From Devosia subaequoris (GTDB lineage Bacteria; Pseudomonadota; Alphaproteobacteria; Rhizobiales; Devosiaceae), in assembly GCF_014197055.1 (NCBI RefSeq), contig NZ_JACIEW010000009.1:62001-126000 (forward strand): a DNA stretch of 64,000 nt, written 5' to 3'. The position numbers and the translations under genes were made by a program. Every line of letters begins with the position of its first letter. Within the stretch, counting starts at the first letter, position 1. The notes below the pieces were generated by a model, which searched no databases, was not told where the DNA came from, and worked only from the letters and a program-made list of their open reading frames with translations. Below are positions 7,671 through 18,357 of this stretch, in pieces.

Positions 7671-9152
7671 TTATTTCGCCCGGCCTCGCCGGTAGAAATC
7701 ATGGCCGATCGGCCTCTGCCCCTCTTGCCGCAACATTTTCGGAGCCTGGTTGCGGTTGCGCGAAAATGCACGGCTAGACAAATGGCTCAGAGCCTGACTG
7801 GTGGAATCCACCTGATCGTCATGTTTGCAGTTTGGGAAGGCGAGCAGCTCGTCCAACCAGTCGGCCAGCCAGGGAGCGTCCTGAGGGACGTGAACCTGGT
7901 GAGATTCGAAGCGAGCGGACTGCATCAGGAACCTCGCCTCCTTGTCAAACCTGGGTTTTTTCAGAATAGGCCGACATTCTCCCGAGCGCCGCAAATCCTG
8001 CGCGATCGCCCGGCCCAATTCGGTATCCTCGATAACAGTCTGATGCGTCTCCCAGCGGTGCTCCAGATTCACCACGTGGCGGCGCAACTCAGGAACCTCA
8101 AAGCGACCGCGGACCAAATCGATCAGGTAAAAATCCAGACCTTTGGCACCCCAGACAGTGCCAACAGAATAGTCTGCGTTTTCGGACAAAGTGGATGCTG
8201 TGTCCCAGCTTGCGATCTTGAAGTCGAATGCGTCTGGGAGCTTATGGTAGCGCTGGATCCAGTCGAGTTTGACGATGTTCCCCTCAGGGGGAACGGGAGA
8301 TTGCTGGTACTGGGCCGAGAAAGTCAGCGAGCCTTGAGAGCGGCGAGTCCGCTCAAGCGATTCACGAGGTTCGCGGGCCTCGTGGAGCACCTCGCCCGCG
8401 AGCCTCCGATAGACATGCTCTGGGGCAGGGCCCAGGCGATACGAGCGGGTTTCAGTCTCGATGGCAGGAATCGAAACGACCTCCCAGTCATCCTTAGGGA
8501 GGACGTGACCCACCAAGTCGTCCTGGTGAAGACGTTGCATGATGATAACGATAGCGCCGGTCTGCTTGTTGTTGAGCCGGGTGTAGAGGGTGTTGTCGTA
8601 GAACTCGTTCACCCTGCGCCGCTCAGCGCTGGACAGCGTGGCGGTGGGTTTGATCGGGTCGTCGACGATGATCAAGTCTGCACCCCGGCCGAGCACTGAG
8701 CCACCGTTGCCCGCAGCGAAGCGATAGCCATGCTCGGTCGTGGTGAGTTCAGTATTGCGGGGGCGTTTTGATGCCAAACGCATGCGAGGGAACGTCTGTT
8801 GATACCAATCCGTCTGCAGCAGAGTGCGTGTGTCGACTGACAGCTTGCGGGCGAAGTCATCTGAAAAGGACACGCACATGATGCGTTTGGATGGGTCATG
8901 CCCGAGCAGCCAAGCGGGGAAGGCGATGGATGCCGTGATCGATTTCATGGACCGTGGAGGCACATTTATGATCAACCGGGTGCACTGACCGGCAGCCACG
9001 CGGGAAAGGTGCCAGCAGAGATGATCGATATGCCAGTTGGGCGCGTAGGTCGTGCTGGGCTCGAGGGTCTTGAAGGCCTTTTCAACAAAGCAGCTCAGAT
9101 CCTGCCGGAGGTAGGCACGTAGCTCGCGCTCCGGCTTAATCAGATTAGTCAT
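7671..9152 (-). CDS. terL: Phage-type terminase large subunit
   Basis: 493 residues from the ATG at 9152, which overlaps the DUF5681 stop by eight bases. The ATPase domain shows a Walker-A-like NVPPRSMKS (about 63-71) and Walker B LIIVDDP (about 160-166). The C-terminal RNase-H-like nuclease shows acidic motifs in ASWDTAS, VIEDTELG and HDDQVDS. Large terminases cut concatemeric phage DNA and drive it into a procapsid. No portal, capsid, protease or tail gene lies nearby, so this copy serves a remnant or a satellite-like element. It is last in an apparent minus-strand operon with the DUF5681 and methyltransferase genes. Confidence 0.88.
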   Translation of the reverse strand: MTNLIKPERELRAYLRQDLSCFVEKAFKTLEPSTTYAPNWHIDHLCWHLSRVAAGQCTRLIINVPPRSMKSITASIAFPAWLLGHDPSKRIMCVSFSDDFARKLSVDTRTLLQTDWYQQTFPRMRLASKRPRNTELTTTEHGYRFAAGNGGSVLGRGADLIIVDDPIKPTATLSSAERRRVNEFYDNTLYTRLNNKQTGAIVIIMQRLHQDDLVGHVLPKDDWEVVSIPAIETETRSYRLGPAPEHVYRRLAGEVLHEAREPRESLERTRRSQGSLTFSAQYQQSPVPPEGNIVKLDWIQRYHKLPDAFDFKIASWDTASTLSENADYSVGTVWGAKGLDFYLIDLVRGRFEVPELRRHVVNLEHRWETHQTVIEDTELGRAIAQDLRRSGECRPILKKPRFDKEARFLMQSARFESHQVHVPQDAPWLADWLDELLAFPNCKHDDQVDSTSQALSHLSSRAFSRNRNQAPKMLRQEGQRPIGHDFYRRGRAK

Positions 9153-9576
9153 CGTCCGGCGCGCCTTCATCGCCATTCAGGGCGTTCGAAGCCATCTTGG
9201 CGCCAGCGCGTTGACGACCGCGGTCGATAATTTCCCGATCTTCCTCGGGTAATTCTTCCTGGATCTGGCTGGCGCCGTCATCGCAGCGCTCATACCTGTC
9301 AAACAGGTCACTACGAACCTTTGGGTCGTGCTTGGCTTCTTGAACTGCGCACAGGAGCAGTGCCTCGAACCTAGTGACCGTGCGCTTGCGACCATTATCG
9401 GTCATTGCGATCTCAGACTCCATGACCTCGGCCAAAATGGTTTTGTAATTCCGGCTGCCTTTTTTACGTCCCCCGGGGTTGCCGGACTGACCCGGCTTGA
9501 AGCGGCTTGCCACTGGTGGCTTGCCGCGGCCGACGGTGTAGTCACCGGAGCCGTTTTTGCTCTTTTTGCCCGCCAT
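9145..9576 (-). CDS. DUF5681 protein, possible small-terminase-like partner
   Basis: 143 residues starting MAGKKSKNGSGDYTVG, with a GGAGATGAGCC ribosome site. The diagnostic stretch is RFKPGQSGNPGGRKKGSRN (about 25-43), the Gly/Lys-rich box that defines DUF5681. A helical part with RKRTVTRFEALLLCAVQEA follows, then a very acidic tail ending EGAPDDD. Proteins of this type are commonly found just before terminase genes in alphaproteobacteria, so a DNA-recognition (TerS-like) role is plausible but unproven. Confidence 0.78.
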   Translation of the reverse strand: MAGKKSKNGSGDYTVGRGKPPVASRFKPGQSGNPGGRKKGSRNYKTILAEVMESEIAMTDNGRKRTVTRFEALLLCAVQEAKHDPKVRSDLFDRYERCDDGASQIQEELPEEDREIIDRGRQRAGAKMASNALNGDEGAPDDD

Positions 9577-9587
9577 GGCTCATCTCC

Positions 9588-10997
9588 TTAGCCGATGCGG
9601 ACGCGGCGGCGCACGCGCGAGGGAGCGGAGGCAGAAGAGACAGTCTGCTCGCGGCTCTCCTGGCGCAGCTCGGACAGCTTGGCGAAGCTCAGGCCAGTCT
9701 GAGCGTGATGCGCGGTCTTACCAGACCATTCCTGCCAGCGTTTCACGCCCACATCGACAAACTTGGGGTCGAGTTCGATGGCGTAGGCCCGGCGACCGGT
9801 CTTGGCAGCGGCGATGATCGTCGTGCCCGAGCCAGAAAAGGCGTCGAGAACAATGCCATTCCGCGGAGACACGTCGCGGATCGCATCTGCGATCATGGCC
9901 ACATTCTTGGGGGTAGGGTGGAGCGCCAGCTCGTCGCGCATGGCGAACGAACCAGGATAAGACCAGACATTGGTGCGGTTACGACCAAACTTGCCCAACT
10001 GGACATTGTTAGTGCCCGACGCTTTGGGGTCGGCAAACACAAAGACAAGTTCGTGCTGGGAGCGATAGAGCGAGCCCATGCCCCCCACGCCCTTATCCCA
10101 GACGCACAGATTCTTCAGCACCAGCCCGGCGTTCTGACCGGCCGTGCTCATCTCCATCATGTGGCGCCAGTCCATGAAGCAATACTGGTAGGCCCCGGGA
10201 AGACTGAAGTCTTTGCTGGCCTTCAAGAAGCGGCTCAAGAACGGGACGAACTCGTCACCCAATTCGCCCGAGCCCATCACGAACTCAGTGTGCCGGCCTG
10301 AGCTCGAAACGTGGCCCTCGATCTTGACGTCATACGGAGCATCGTGGATGCCCATGTGAGCGCGCTCGCTCCCAAGGAGGGACTTGTAGGTTTCCTCCTC
10401 GAGCGAGTTGCCGCAGATCAGGCGATGGTCGCCAAGCAGCCAAAGGTCCCCAAGCTCAGAGATCACCCGCTCCCCCGTCGACAGCGTAACATCCGGGTCA
10501 TCCGCCTGCGAGTTGTCGGCGTTGGAAATCAACTGGTCGACTTCGGGAGACGTGAAGCCGGTGATACTGAAATCGAAGTTGACCTCGACAGAGAGCTCCA
10601 ACTCCAGCATGTCGTTGAATTCGATCGCAAGCAGGCTGTCGTCCCACTGAGACAATTCGGCGAGCTTGTTGAGAGCGATACGCAGCGCCTTTTTCGACGC
10701 TTCGTCGAGATGCTTCACGCGAACGACGGGGACGTGCTCACACCCGACCTTGATCGCGGCCTGAAGCAAGCCAGCGCCCGCAATGACGATGTTGTTCTCG
10801 TCTGCCACAAGAGGCTGTACCAGCCCGAAGGTGCGGACGGAATTCGCAAGCAGCTCGATTTGTTGTGGCGAGTGCTTTTTCAACTGCCTCTGATAGGGGC
10901 GAAGAGTAGCCACAGGGACTTGCTCGATGATCGGCAAGCAGTCCTTGTAAAGTGCTTCGAGTGAAGTCTTGGTATGGGATTGTTTGGCGTTACGCAT
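9588..10997 (-). CDS. ParB-like domain fused to a DNA methyltransferase
   Basis: The ATG at 10997 follows AAGGAG at good spacing and gives 469 residues. An N-terminal ParB/sulfiredoxin-type domain (about 25-120, LRPYQRQLKKHSPQQIELLANSV, VIAGAGLLQAA) is fused to an amino-methyltransferase of the beta-like arrangement. The catalytic motif IV region comes first (HDAPYDVKIEG, about 220) and the SAM motif later (VLDAFSGSGTT, about 390). The catalytic tetrad is DAPY rather than the usual DPPY. Phage and mobile-element versions usually protect the element's DNA. The gene is first of three on the minus strand, 11 bases from the DUF5681 start. Confidence 0.87.
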   Translation of the reverse strand: MRNAKQSHTKTSLEALYKDCLPIIEQVPVATLRPYQRQLKKHSPQQIELLANSVRTFGLVQPLVADENNIVIAGAGLLQAAIKVGCEHVPVVRVKHLDEASKKALRIALNKLAELSQWDDSLLAIEFNDMLELELSVEVNFDFSITGFTSPEVDQLISNADNSQADDPDVTLSTGERVISELGDLWLLGDHRLICGNSLEEETYKSLLGSERAHMGIHDAPYDVKIEGHVSSSGRHTEFVMGSGELGDEFVPFLSRFLKASKDFSLPGAYQYCFMDWRHMMEMSTAGQNAGLVLKNLCVWDKGVGGMGSLYRSQHELVFVFADPKASGTNNVQLGKFGRNRTNVWSYPGSFAMRDELALHPTPKNVAMIADAIRDVSPRNGIVLDAFSGSGTTIIAAAKTGRRAYAIELDPKFVDVGVKRWQEWSGKTAHHAQTGLSFAKLSELRQESREQTVSSASAPSRVRRRVRIG

Positions 10998-11697
10998 CGA
11001 GCGCTCCTTGCAGCCAGAAACAACCACAGCCGGATGTACGGCGATGGCCCCGTCTGCCTCACGACAAACGAGAAGAGTTCCTTGTGCTGCTCCCTCAACG
11101 GGGTGCTGCTCGAGGTGGTGAAGTCATCAAGAAATGACGAGACGGACACCAGCAGGTTCGTGAAGATTTGTCAACTGCTTAGATCCGGCGCCCAAAATGC
11201 GAGCCCAACGGGAACAACAACGAACTGCGGTTTTCCCTGCAGATTTCCCTCAGGGCAAGGAAACCGCACCGGAGACGGGTTTAGATGTGGATGCGTGCAC
11301 CACCAACCACTCCCTACGCAACCACGTGCTCTCGCGTGATGTGGGAAATGCAGCCACAATAAAAGGCTTAGCGGTTACCGGGCTCGAGTGAGCCGGTCTC
11401 CCCGACGAACTTAGCACAGCCATTTTGGCCGGTTTCTGCTGCTGTTCTCCCCGTGATTTCGTCTGCTTTCCGTCGGCTGAGGTCGGCGCACTTGGAGAAC
11501 GGTTCGCAAAGGCAAGAGATGGGATTCGCCATGAATGCGCCCTGCACAGGCGGTCTTCCCGGCTCTTCGGACTGGACTTGTATCCAGCTTGGAGCGGTAC
11601 TGGTGGCGCCACAAAGAGGTGCATCACCCCGCCGGTTTCTAGCATAGCAGGGTTTGGGTGGTGACAGGCTCAGTCGTCAAAACCTGGAGGTCGCGCC
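10998..11697. other. Divergent intergenic region of the terminase/recombinase element
   Basis: About 700 bases between the minus-strand methyltransferase operon and the plus-strand DUF2924-recombinase operon. Frames here lack ribosome sites and family character. A bulged stem-loop (ACCGGGCTC/GAGCCGGT type) lies near 11377-11398. It presumably contains both promoters, but no convincing -35/-10 pair was found. Confidence 0.45.
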
Positions 11698-12306
11698 TTG
11701 GATCTGATCCAAACTGATTATCTGTCTAAGGCAGGTGCGGAGGAGATCGCAGCCGGTCCGCCGCATTCCCCGCCACCTGAGCATACTGGCTCCTCCTCAC
11801 TTGAAGACGAGCGGAAAGAACGTTTGAGACACGACCTGGCGCAACTCGCGGAGCTGGACATCAACGGGCTGCGGGTACTGTGGCGGAAACGGCTCCGCAC
11901 CGGACCACCAGACTTGCCCCGCTCCCTGTTGATGCGCCTGCTGGCCTACCGTCTGCAGGCAAAAGTGCATGGGGATCTTGATCGGGCCACTCAGCGCTAC
12001 CTCGAGCGCATCCACCGTGAGACCATGCGCGAGCGGCAGGAAGGGACTCGCAAGGCCAAGGCTCCGCCGACTGTACCGCCCGTGCTCCGGCGGCGGCTTG
12101 GGCCGGGGACACTGCTGGTGCGGGAGTTCGGCAATGACGTGCACACTGTGACCGTCACCACGGCCGGGTTCCTCTGGCAAGGTGCTGAGTATCAGAGCCT
12201 GTCGGACATCGCCCGGCGGATTACTGGCACCCGCTGGAATGGCCCGCGGTTTTTCGGGTTGCGTGAAAAAGACACCAGCAACGCCGCGGCAGGGGAAGGG
12301 AAATGA
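11698..12306 (+). CDS. DUF2924 protein
   Basis: A TTG start at 11698 with GGAGG about eight bases upstream gives 202 residues. A disordered, Pro/Ser-rich start is followed by the DUF2924 core: LAQLAELDINGLRVLWRK, LPRSLLMRLLAYRLQAK, PGTLLVREFGNDVHTVTV and GFLWQGAEYQSLSDIARRITG, then WNGPRFFGL. The last stretch resembles a DNA- or chromatin-type fold seen in recombinase-associated proteins. Its stop overlaps the recombinase ATG by four bases (ATGA), a pairing that recurs in alphaproteobacterial mobile elements. It may help the recombinase; no activity is established. Confidence 0.83.
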   Translation: MDLIQTDYLSKAGAEEIAAGPPHSPPPEHTGSSSLEDERKERLRHDLAQLAELDINGLRVLWRKRLRTGPPDLPRSLLMRLLAYRLQAKVHGDLDRATQRYLERIHRETMRERQEGTRKAKAPPTVPPVLRRRLGPGTLLVREFGNDVHTVTVTTAGFLWQGAEYQSLSDIARRITGTRWNGPRFFGLREKDTSNAAAGEGK

Positions 12307-13889
12307 GCGCGGCTTTAGCAAAACTTTTGCGCTGCGCCGTCTACACGCGTGTCTCCAGCGAATATGGTCTGGAGCAGGAGTTCAACTCGCTCGCTGCACA
12401 GCGGGAAGCATGTGAAGCGTATATCACCAGCCAGAAGCATGAGGGCTGGACGCTGGTGCCCACCGCTTTTGATGATGGTGGCTTTTCGGGGGGCTCGATG
12501 AATCGCCCGGCCCTGCAACAGCTGCTTGCTGCGATTGATGCGGGGGAAGTCGACATTGTGGTGGTCTACAAGGTGGATCGGCTGACGCGATCTCTCGCAG
12601 ACTTCGCCAAGCTGGTGGAGCGCTTTGATGCTCGCCAGGTCTCCTTCGTGTCGGTGACCCAGAGTTTCAACACCACTTCCTCGATGGGACGGCTCACCCT
12701 CAATGTGCTGTTGTCCTTTGCTCAGTTTGAGCGAGAGGTCACCGGTGAGCGCATCCGGGACAAGATCGCTGCCAGCAAGAAGAAGGGGCTGCGCATGGGT
12801 GGCCCGGTGCCGCTTGGCTATGACACAGAAGACAAGAAGCTGGTGATCAACCCGGCGGAAGTAGAGACAATCCGCTTCATCTTCCGCCGCTATCTCGAGC
12901 TCAGGAGCCTGACCGGGCTCCTGAGAGAACTGCGGGAGCGGGGGCTCACCACCAAGATCAGCAAGCTGCGGGACGGCACCCAAAGAGGTGGGGTGCCGTT
13001 CAGCAAGGGGCCTCTGGCCTATCTTCTGCGCAACCGCGTTTACATTGGCGACGTCTGCCACAAGGGTCAGCACTATTCGGGTCATCACCCGCCGATCATT
13101 GCTCTGGAGCAGTTCGAGGCAGTTCAGACAGCGCTGAGCGAAGCTGCGCCCAGCAGCACGATGCGCATCAACACAAATGCGCTGCTTGCGGGTAAGCTGT
13201 TTGACGACAGAGGCTTCCGCATGACACCGACGACCGCCAACAAGGTTGGGGTGCGCTATCGCTACTACACGTCTTTCGCACTGCAGCAGGGTCGGCGAGA
13301 GGAGGCCGGGTCGGTTCCACGAGTATCCGCGCCAGCGATCGAGCAGGCAGTGCTGGAGCTAGTGCGAGAGCACTTGAGCAGCGCCAGCCAAAACCCTGAA
13401 GAAGTGACAGAGGACCCAGCTGAGCTCACTCCCGCAATCGCCAGGGTGATCGTTAGGCGAGACAGCCTGGAGGTGCACTATATTGCTTCCACTGGAGAGG
13501 AGGTAGCCATGAGCTGGCCATGGACCTCAACCAAGCGGAAAGCACGTCAGCAGGTGGTCGGCAGGAGTGGCGATCAAAGGTCGAACAGGCCAATTCGTGC
13601 CGAAACGCGGGCTCGCATGCTTGCAGGTATGGCCAAGGCTCGAAGCTGGCTGGACGAGGTCCTCGCCGGACGGGTCAAAGGGACGCATGAGATTGCCGAG
13701 CGTGAGGGGTGCAGCGAACGGTCCGCTCGGATGACGCTCAATCTTGCATTCCTGTCGCCCGAGGTCGTGAAGGCGGTGGTCGATGGCAGCATCTCGAATG
13801 GCATGACCGTGACCCAGCTCACGGAAGCTGAGATGGACTGGGACGAGCAGTCAGAGCTTCTTCGATGTAGCTGGAGCCCCCAACGCTGA
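12303..13889 (+). CDS. Large serine recombinase / integrase
   Basis: 528 residues. The N-terminal resolvase domain carries the catalytic serine in YTRVSSEYGLEQEFNS (about 16-20), followed by DDGGFSGGSMNRPALQ, VVYKVDRLTRS and SFAQFEREVTGERIRDKI. The recombinase domain (about 170-290) includes GGPVPLGYD and a zinc-ribbon-like region. The C-terminus has an HTH-like stretch (GTHEIAEREGCSERSARMTL). Such enzymes integrate and excise DNA between attP and attB using a 5'-phosphoserine link. Its 3' end is 12 bases from a tRNA-Ser 3' fragment, as expected for an integrase next to its attachment site. Confidence 0.92.
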   Translation: MSAALAKLLRCAVYTRVSSEYGLEQEFNSLAAQREACEAYITSQKHEGWTLVPTAFDDGGFSGGSMNRPALQQLLAAIDAGEVDIVVVYKVDRLTRSLADFAKLVERFDARQVSFVSVTQSFNTTSSMGRLTLNVLLSFAQFEREVTGERIRDKIAASKKKGLRMGGPVPLGYDTEDKKLVINPAEVETIRFIFRRYLELRSLTGLLRELRERGLTTKISKLRDGTQRGGVPFSKGPLAYLLRNRVYIGDVCHKGQHYSGHHPPIIALEQFEAVQTALSEAAPSSTMRINTNALLAGKLFDDRGFRMTPTTANKVGVRYRYYTSFALQQGRREEAGSVPRVSAPAIEQAVLELVREHLSSASQNPEEVTEDPAELTPAIARVIVRRDSLEVHYIASTGEEVAMSWPWTSTKRKARQQVVGRSGDQRSNRPIRAETRARMLAGMAKARSWLDEVLAGRVKGTHEIAEREGCSERSARMTLNLAFLSPEVVKAVVDGSISNGMTVTQLTEAEMDWDEQSELLRCSWSPQR

Positions 13890-13901
13890 GGTTCTGGTAC
13901 A

Positions 13902-13929
13902 GAGAGTTCGAATCCCTTCCTCTCCGCCA
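13902..13929 (+). other. Attachment site: 3' fragment of a tRNA-Ser gene
   Basis: The stretch GTTCGAATCCCTTCCTCTCCGCCA type (13906-13929) equals the T-loop, acceptor strand and CCA end of a bacterial tRNA-Ser. Just upstream, the T-stem has a mismatch (GAGAG facing CCCTT instead of GAGGG), and no D-arm or anticodon arm is present. This is therefore a duplicated 3' end created by integration, not a working tRNA. The complete tRNA-Ser should mark the other end of the element; it is not in this window. Confidence 0.8.
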
Positions 13930-13955
13930 CTTGCCCCAGCGAAAGTGTTCTCCCG

Positions 13956-13977
13956 ATCCGGCTGCGGCCGGATTTTT
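13956..13977 (+). terminator. Rho-independent terminator after the tRNA-Ser 3' fragment
   Basis: ATCCGGC (13956-13962), tetraloop TGCG, GCCGGAT (13967-13973), then TTTT. It lies 26 bases after the tRNA CCA end, as expected for the host tRNA-Ser terminator. This supports the chromosome beginning at the tRNA fragment. Confidence 0.85.
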
Positions 13978-14159
13978 CCGTTGTTTTCGAGGGTTATGCG
14001 GGAGGGGCTGAGCACTGGCCCCCGCGCCGGGAGGCCCGGAAGCGGTCTCTCAGGGCCGATATTCTCTGGACTTTTTGAGAGCGTTCGCTAAGCGGTTCGA
14101 CGTGAGTGGCATTAGCGAGATGGAACAGAAATCCAACTTGCTACCGCCTTTGAGCGGCC

Positions 14160-14655
14160 TCACTCGGAGTCACAGTCTGACATGCCTTGAGAGGCTTCCC
14201 AGTCGGCGTAATTGCGTCCGTCCGGGAGCTTCCAGAGGATCCGGCCATTGGCGCTCGCACCAATGACGGCCGCAGCGGCGGCAGAGGCAGACGTGAAGCT
14301 GTAGGCGCTTGTGAAGACAAGAAAATCGCCTTCCTCGCGGAGGACGTCCTTCTCGACAAGGGTGTTCCGGAGCGTGACCGTCCCTCTCGGTATCGTTCGC
14401 GTCGTCCGGACCCTTGCCTTCGAACCTGCTGTGACGACGAAATCCCCGGAGGGCCCAATCTCCATCTCTGCTGCGAAGCCCTCGCCTCGAAGAAGAACCG
14501 GGGGCTTTCATGGATTTCAGCCTCTGGCAGTTCTCGCCCTGCGATCTGCTCCGGCGCACGACCGCGGACTTCTCGAAAGAGATCCCAGCCGAGGGCTCCA
14601 ACCAGCGTTTTTGTCTGATCCACGAACTCGTCCATGGCTGCGCGGTCGGGGAGTG
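14160..14655 (-). pseudogene. Remnant of a DUF4357 (GIY-YIG nuclease type) gene
   Basis: Two minus-strand frames make one DUF4357 protein end. AAMDEFVDQTKTLVGALGWDLF and PEAEIHESPRFFF lie in one frame. RGEGFAAEMEIGPSGDFVV, GSKARVRTT, FTSAYSFTSASAAAAAVIG and ASANGRILWKLPDGRNYADWE lie in another. The shift falls in a TTC repeat near 14498. The N-terminal nuclease part is absent and the frame runs directly out of the HsdR-like remnant, so a deletion fused two decayed genes. Confidence 0.65.
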
Positions 14656-14659
14656 GTAG

Positions 14660-15130
14660 CTTGCCCGCGTCGTCGGACGGCGTGCGCGTGTTTCCGATGC
14701 CGCCAGTCAGATCGCTTTGGTCTTCCGCGTCGTAGATCGCCAAAGCGTCCGCGAGGTTCTTTCCGACACCGTAGTAGTCGACGACGATACCGAAGCGCTT
14801 GGCCTCTCCCGCCGTCCGGTTGGTGCGAGCGATGGCTTGCAGTAGCTCGGCGCCCGAAATGGCCCGGTCGAGATACATCGCCTGTTCGACCTTGGCGTCA
14901 AAGCCGGTGAGCAGCTTGCTTTTCACCACCAGGATCGCGAGCGCGTCCTGGGACAGTGGCTTCTTGAAGCGTTCGATGCGCTGCTTCGTCTCCGAAACAC
15001 TGCCTCAGGCCTTCAGATGTGGCAGGTCGTTGTGGTCCACAGATATGAGCGCCGCGAACTCGAGAGCCTTAATCGTGCCCAGATAGGGCAGCGCCGTTGA
15101 GAGGAACGCCACGTCGCCTCGCCGAACGCC
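14660..15130 (-). pseudogene. Remnant of a type I restriction helicase (HsdR-like)
   Basis: The conserved motor region is readable: EFAALISVDHNDLPHLKA, then an in-frame TGA (15005-15007) where family members have Trp, then ERFKKPLSQDALAILVVKSK and LLTGFDAKVEQAMYLDR, followed by the motif VI region LLQAIARTNRT and VVDYYGVGKNLADAL. Only ~150 of roughly 1000 residues remain, and no hsdM or hsdS gene is adjacent. The remnant sits between the tRNA-Ser end and the copper island. Confidence 0.68.
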
Positions 15131-15138
15131 TTGAGACC

Positions 15139-15243
15139 ATGGAGAAAACCGATGACGCACAAAGGCGGATGCTGGAGGCGGCGGCGCGCCGCCCTCGTTC
15201 TCGCGACGATCTGGCTGAGCGGCTGCGCGACGGGCGCTTCTGA
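15139..15243 (+). pseudogene. C-terminal fragment of a possible inner-membrane spanin (Rz-like)
   Basis: A frame open from about 15073 reads RRLAERLETMEKTDDAQRRM and ends RSRDDLAERLRDGRF at 15243. Its charged coiled-coil character and its overlap with the o-spanin gene resemble the Rz part of an overlapping Rz/Rz1 pair. The membrane anchor is missing upstream. The assignment rests mainly on position. Confidence 0.35.
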
Positions 15244-15409
15244 CCTTGGCGGCCTCCGGGCGTGTCCGCCGGTCCCCGAGTATAGCCGTGAGTTCCAAGC
15301 TCGGGCGGCCGAGGAACTGGCCCTGCTGCCGCATGGTTCGGTCATTGGCGAGATGCTGAGCGACTACGCCGTGATGCGGGAGCAGGCGCGCCTGTATTCT
15401 CGTCCCTGA
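15152..15409 (+). CDS. Outer-membrane spanin-like lipoprotein (Rz1-like), 85 aa
   Basis: The ATG at 15152 gives a basic N-terminus (MTHKGGCWRRRRA), a hydrophobic stretch and a lipobox at LSGC, followed by a short Pro-containing mature part (CPPVPEYSREFQARAAEEL, LPHGSVIGEMLSDYAVMREQARL). Small lipoproteins of this form accompany phage lysis genes in alphaproteobacteria and would complete outer-membrane disruption. It overlaps the Rz-like fragment in another frame. No holin or endolysin is present, so it is a phage relic. Confidence 0.55.
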   Translation: MTHKGGCWRRRRAALVLATIWLSGCATGASDLGGLRACPPVPEYSREFQARAAEELALLPHGSVIGEMLSDYAVMREQARLYSRP

Positions 15410-15438
15410 TCAGAGCGGGTGCATGTCCAGCTTCAAAG

Positions 15439-15918
15439 TCACGCGGCAGCGTAGCTGGTGAAGACTTCGGTCGATCCATCGCCTCGGATGAGGAACACGT
15501 CGTAGGCTTCGCGCTCGCTTTCCGGCCCCATCCCGGGCGAACCATAGGGCATGCCCGGCACTGCGAGGCCAATAGCGTCAGGGTGTTCCTCCAGCAGACG
15601 GCGAATGTCGGCAACAGGCACGTGGCCCTCGATCATGTAGCCATCCACGCGACCCGTATGGCAGGAAGCCATCTCCTGCGGGATGCCGCTGTCGAACTTG
15701 TAGCGCATCAGAAGCGTTCCGGCGCTCGCCTCCGTCGTGACGACGAAGCCATCGTTTTCGAGGATATCGATCCAGGCCGAGCAGCAGCCGCAGTTGGGGT
15801 CCTTCATCACGTGGATCGCCGGTCCGGCGCCTTGCGCCAGAGCCCTCAAGGGCGACGCAGCCACCAGCGCAGCTGCGCCGACCAGAAGCGTGCGGCGGGA
15901 AAAAGTGTCTTGGTTCAT
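15439..15918 (-). CDS. DUF411 metal-binding exported protein
   Basis: 159 residues. It has a twin-arginine signal (SRRTLLVGAAALVAASPLRALAQ) and a DUF411 domain with the key DPNCGCCSAWID (Cys pair and third Cys), ASCHTGRVDGYMIEGHVP and the C-terminal AVPGMPYGSPGM. DUF411 proteins are typical of copper/cation resistance loci and probably bind Cu in the periplasm. The last gene of the minus-strand copper operon, 38 bases after copA. Confidence 0.87.
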   Translation of the reverse strand: MNQDTFSRRTLLVGAAALVAASPLRALAQGAGPAIHVMKDPNCGCCSAWIDILENDGFVVTTEASAGTLLMRYKFDSGIPQEMASCHTGRVDGYMIEGHVPVADIRRLLEEHPDAIGLAVPGMPYGSPGMGPESEREAYDVFLIRGDGSTEVFTSYAAA

Positions 15919-15956
15919 CTCATCTTCCTTTCGAGATTGATGGGCGGACTGACAGG

Positions 15957-18290
<2,334 letters not shown>

Positions 18291-18357
18291 AGTCTGCCAG
18301 CCTTTCGATCTCTTGTTTCAGCTTGCCGCTTCCAGCCGTTGGAAGCTCAAGCTCTTT

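Noticed and set aside
7611-8699. 362-aa plus-strand frame opposite the terminase gene
   Set aside because: It is the complement of a well-supported TerL with both ATPase and nuclease motifs; the frame has no family features.
11250-11645. 131-aa minus-strand frame in the element's intergenic region
   Set aside because: No ribosome site, biased composition and no family features.
12315-13088. 257-aa minus-strand frame opposite the serine recombinase
   Set aside because: Shadow of the resolvase domain.
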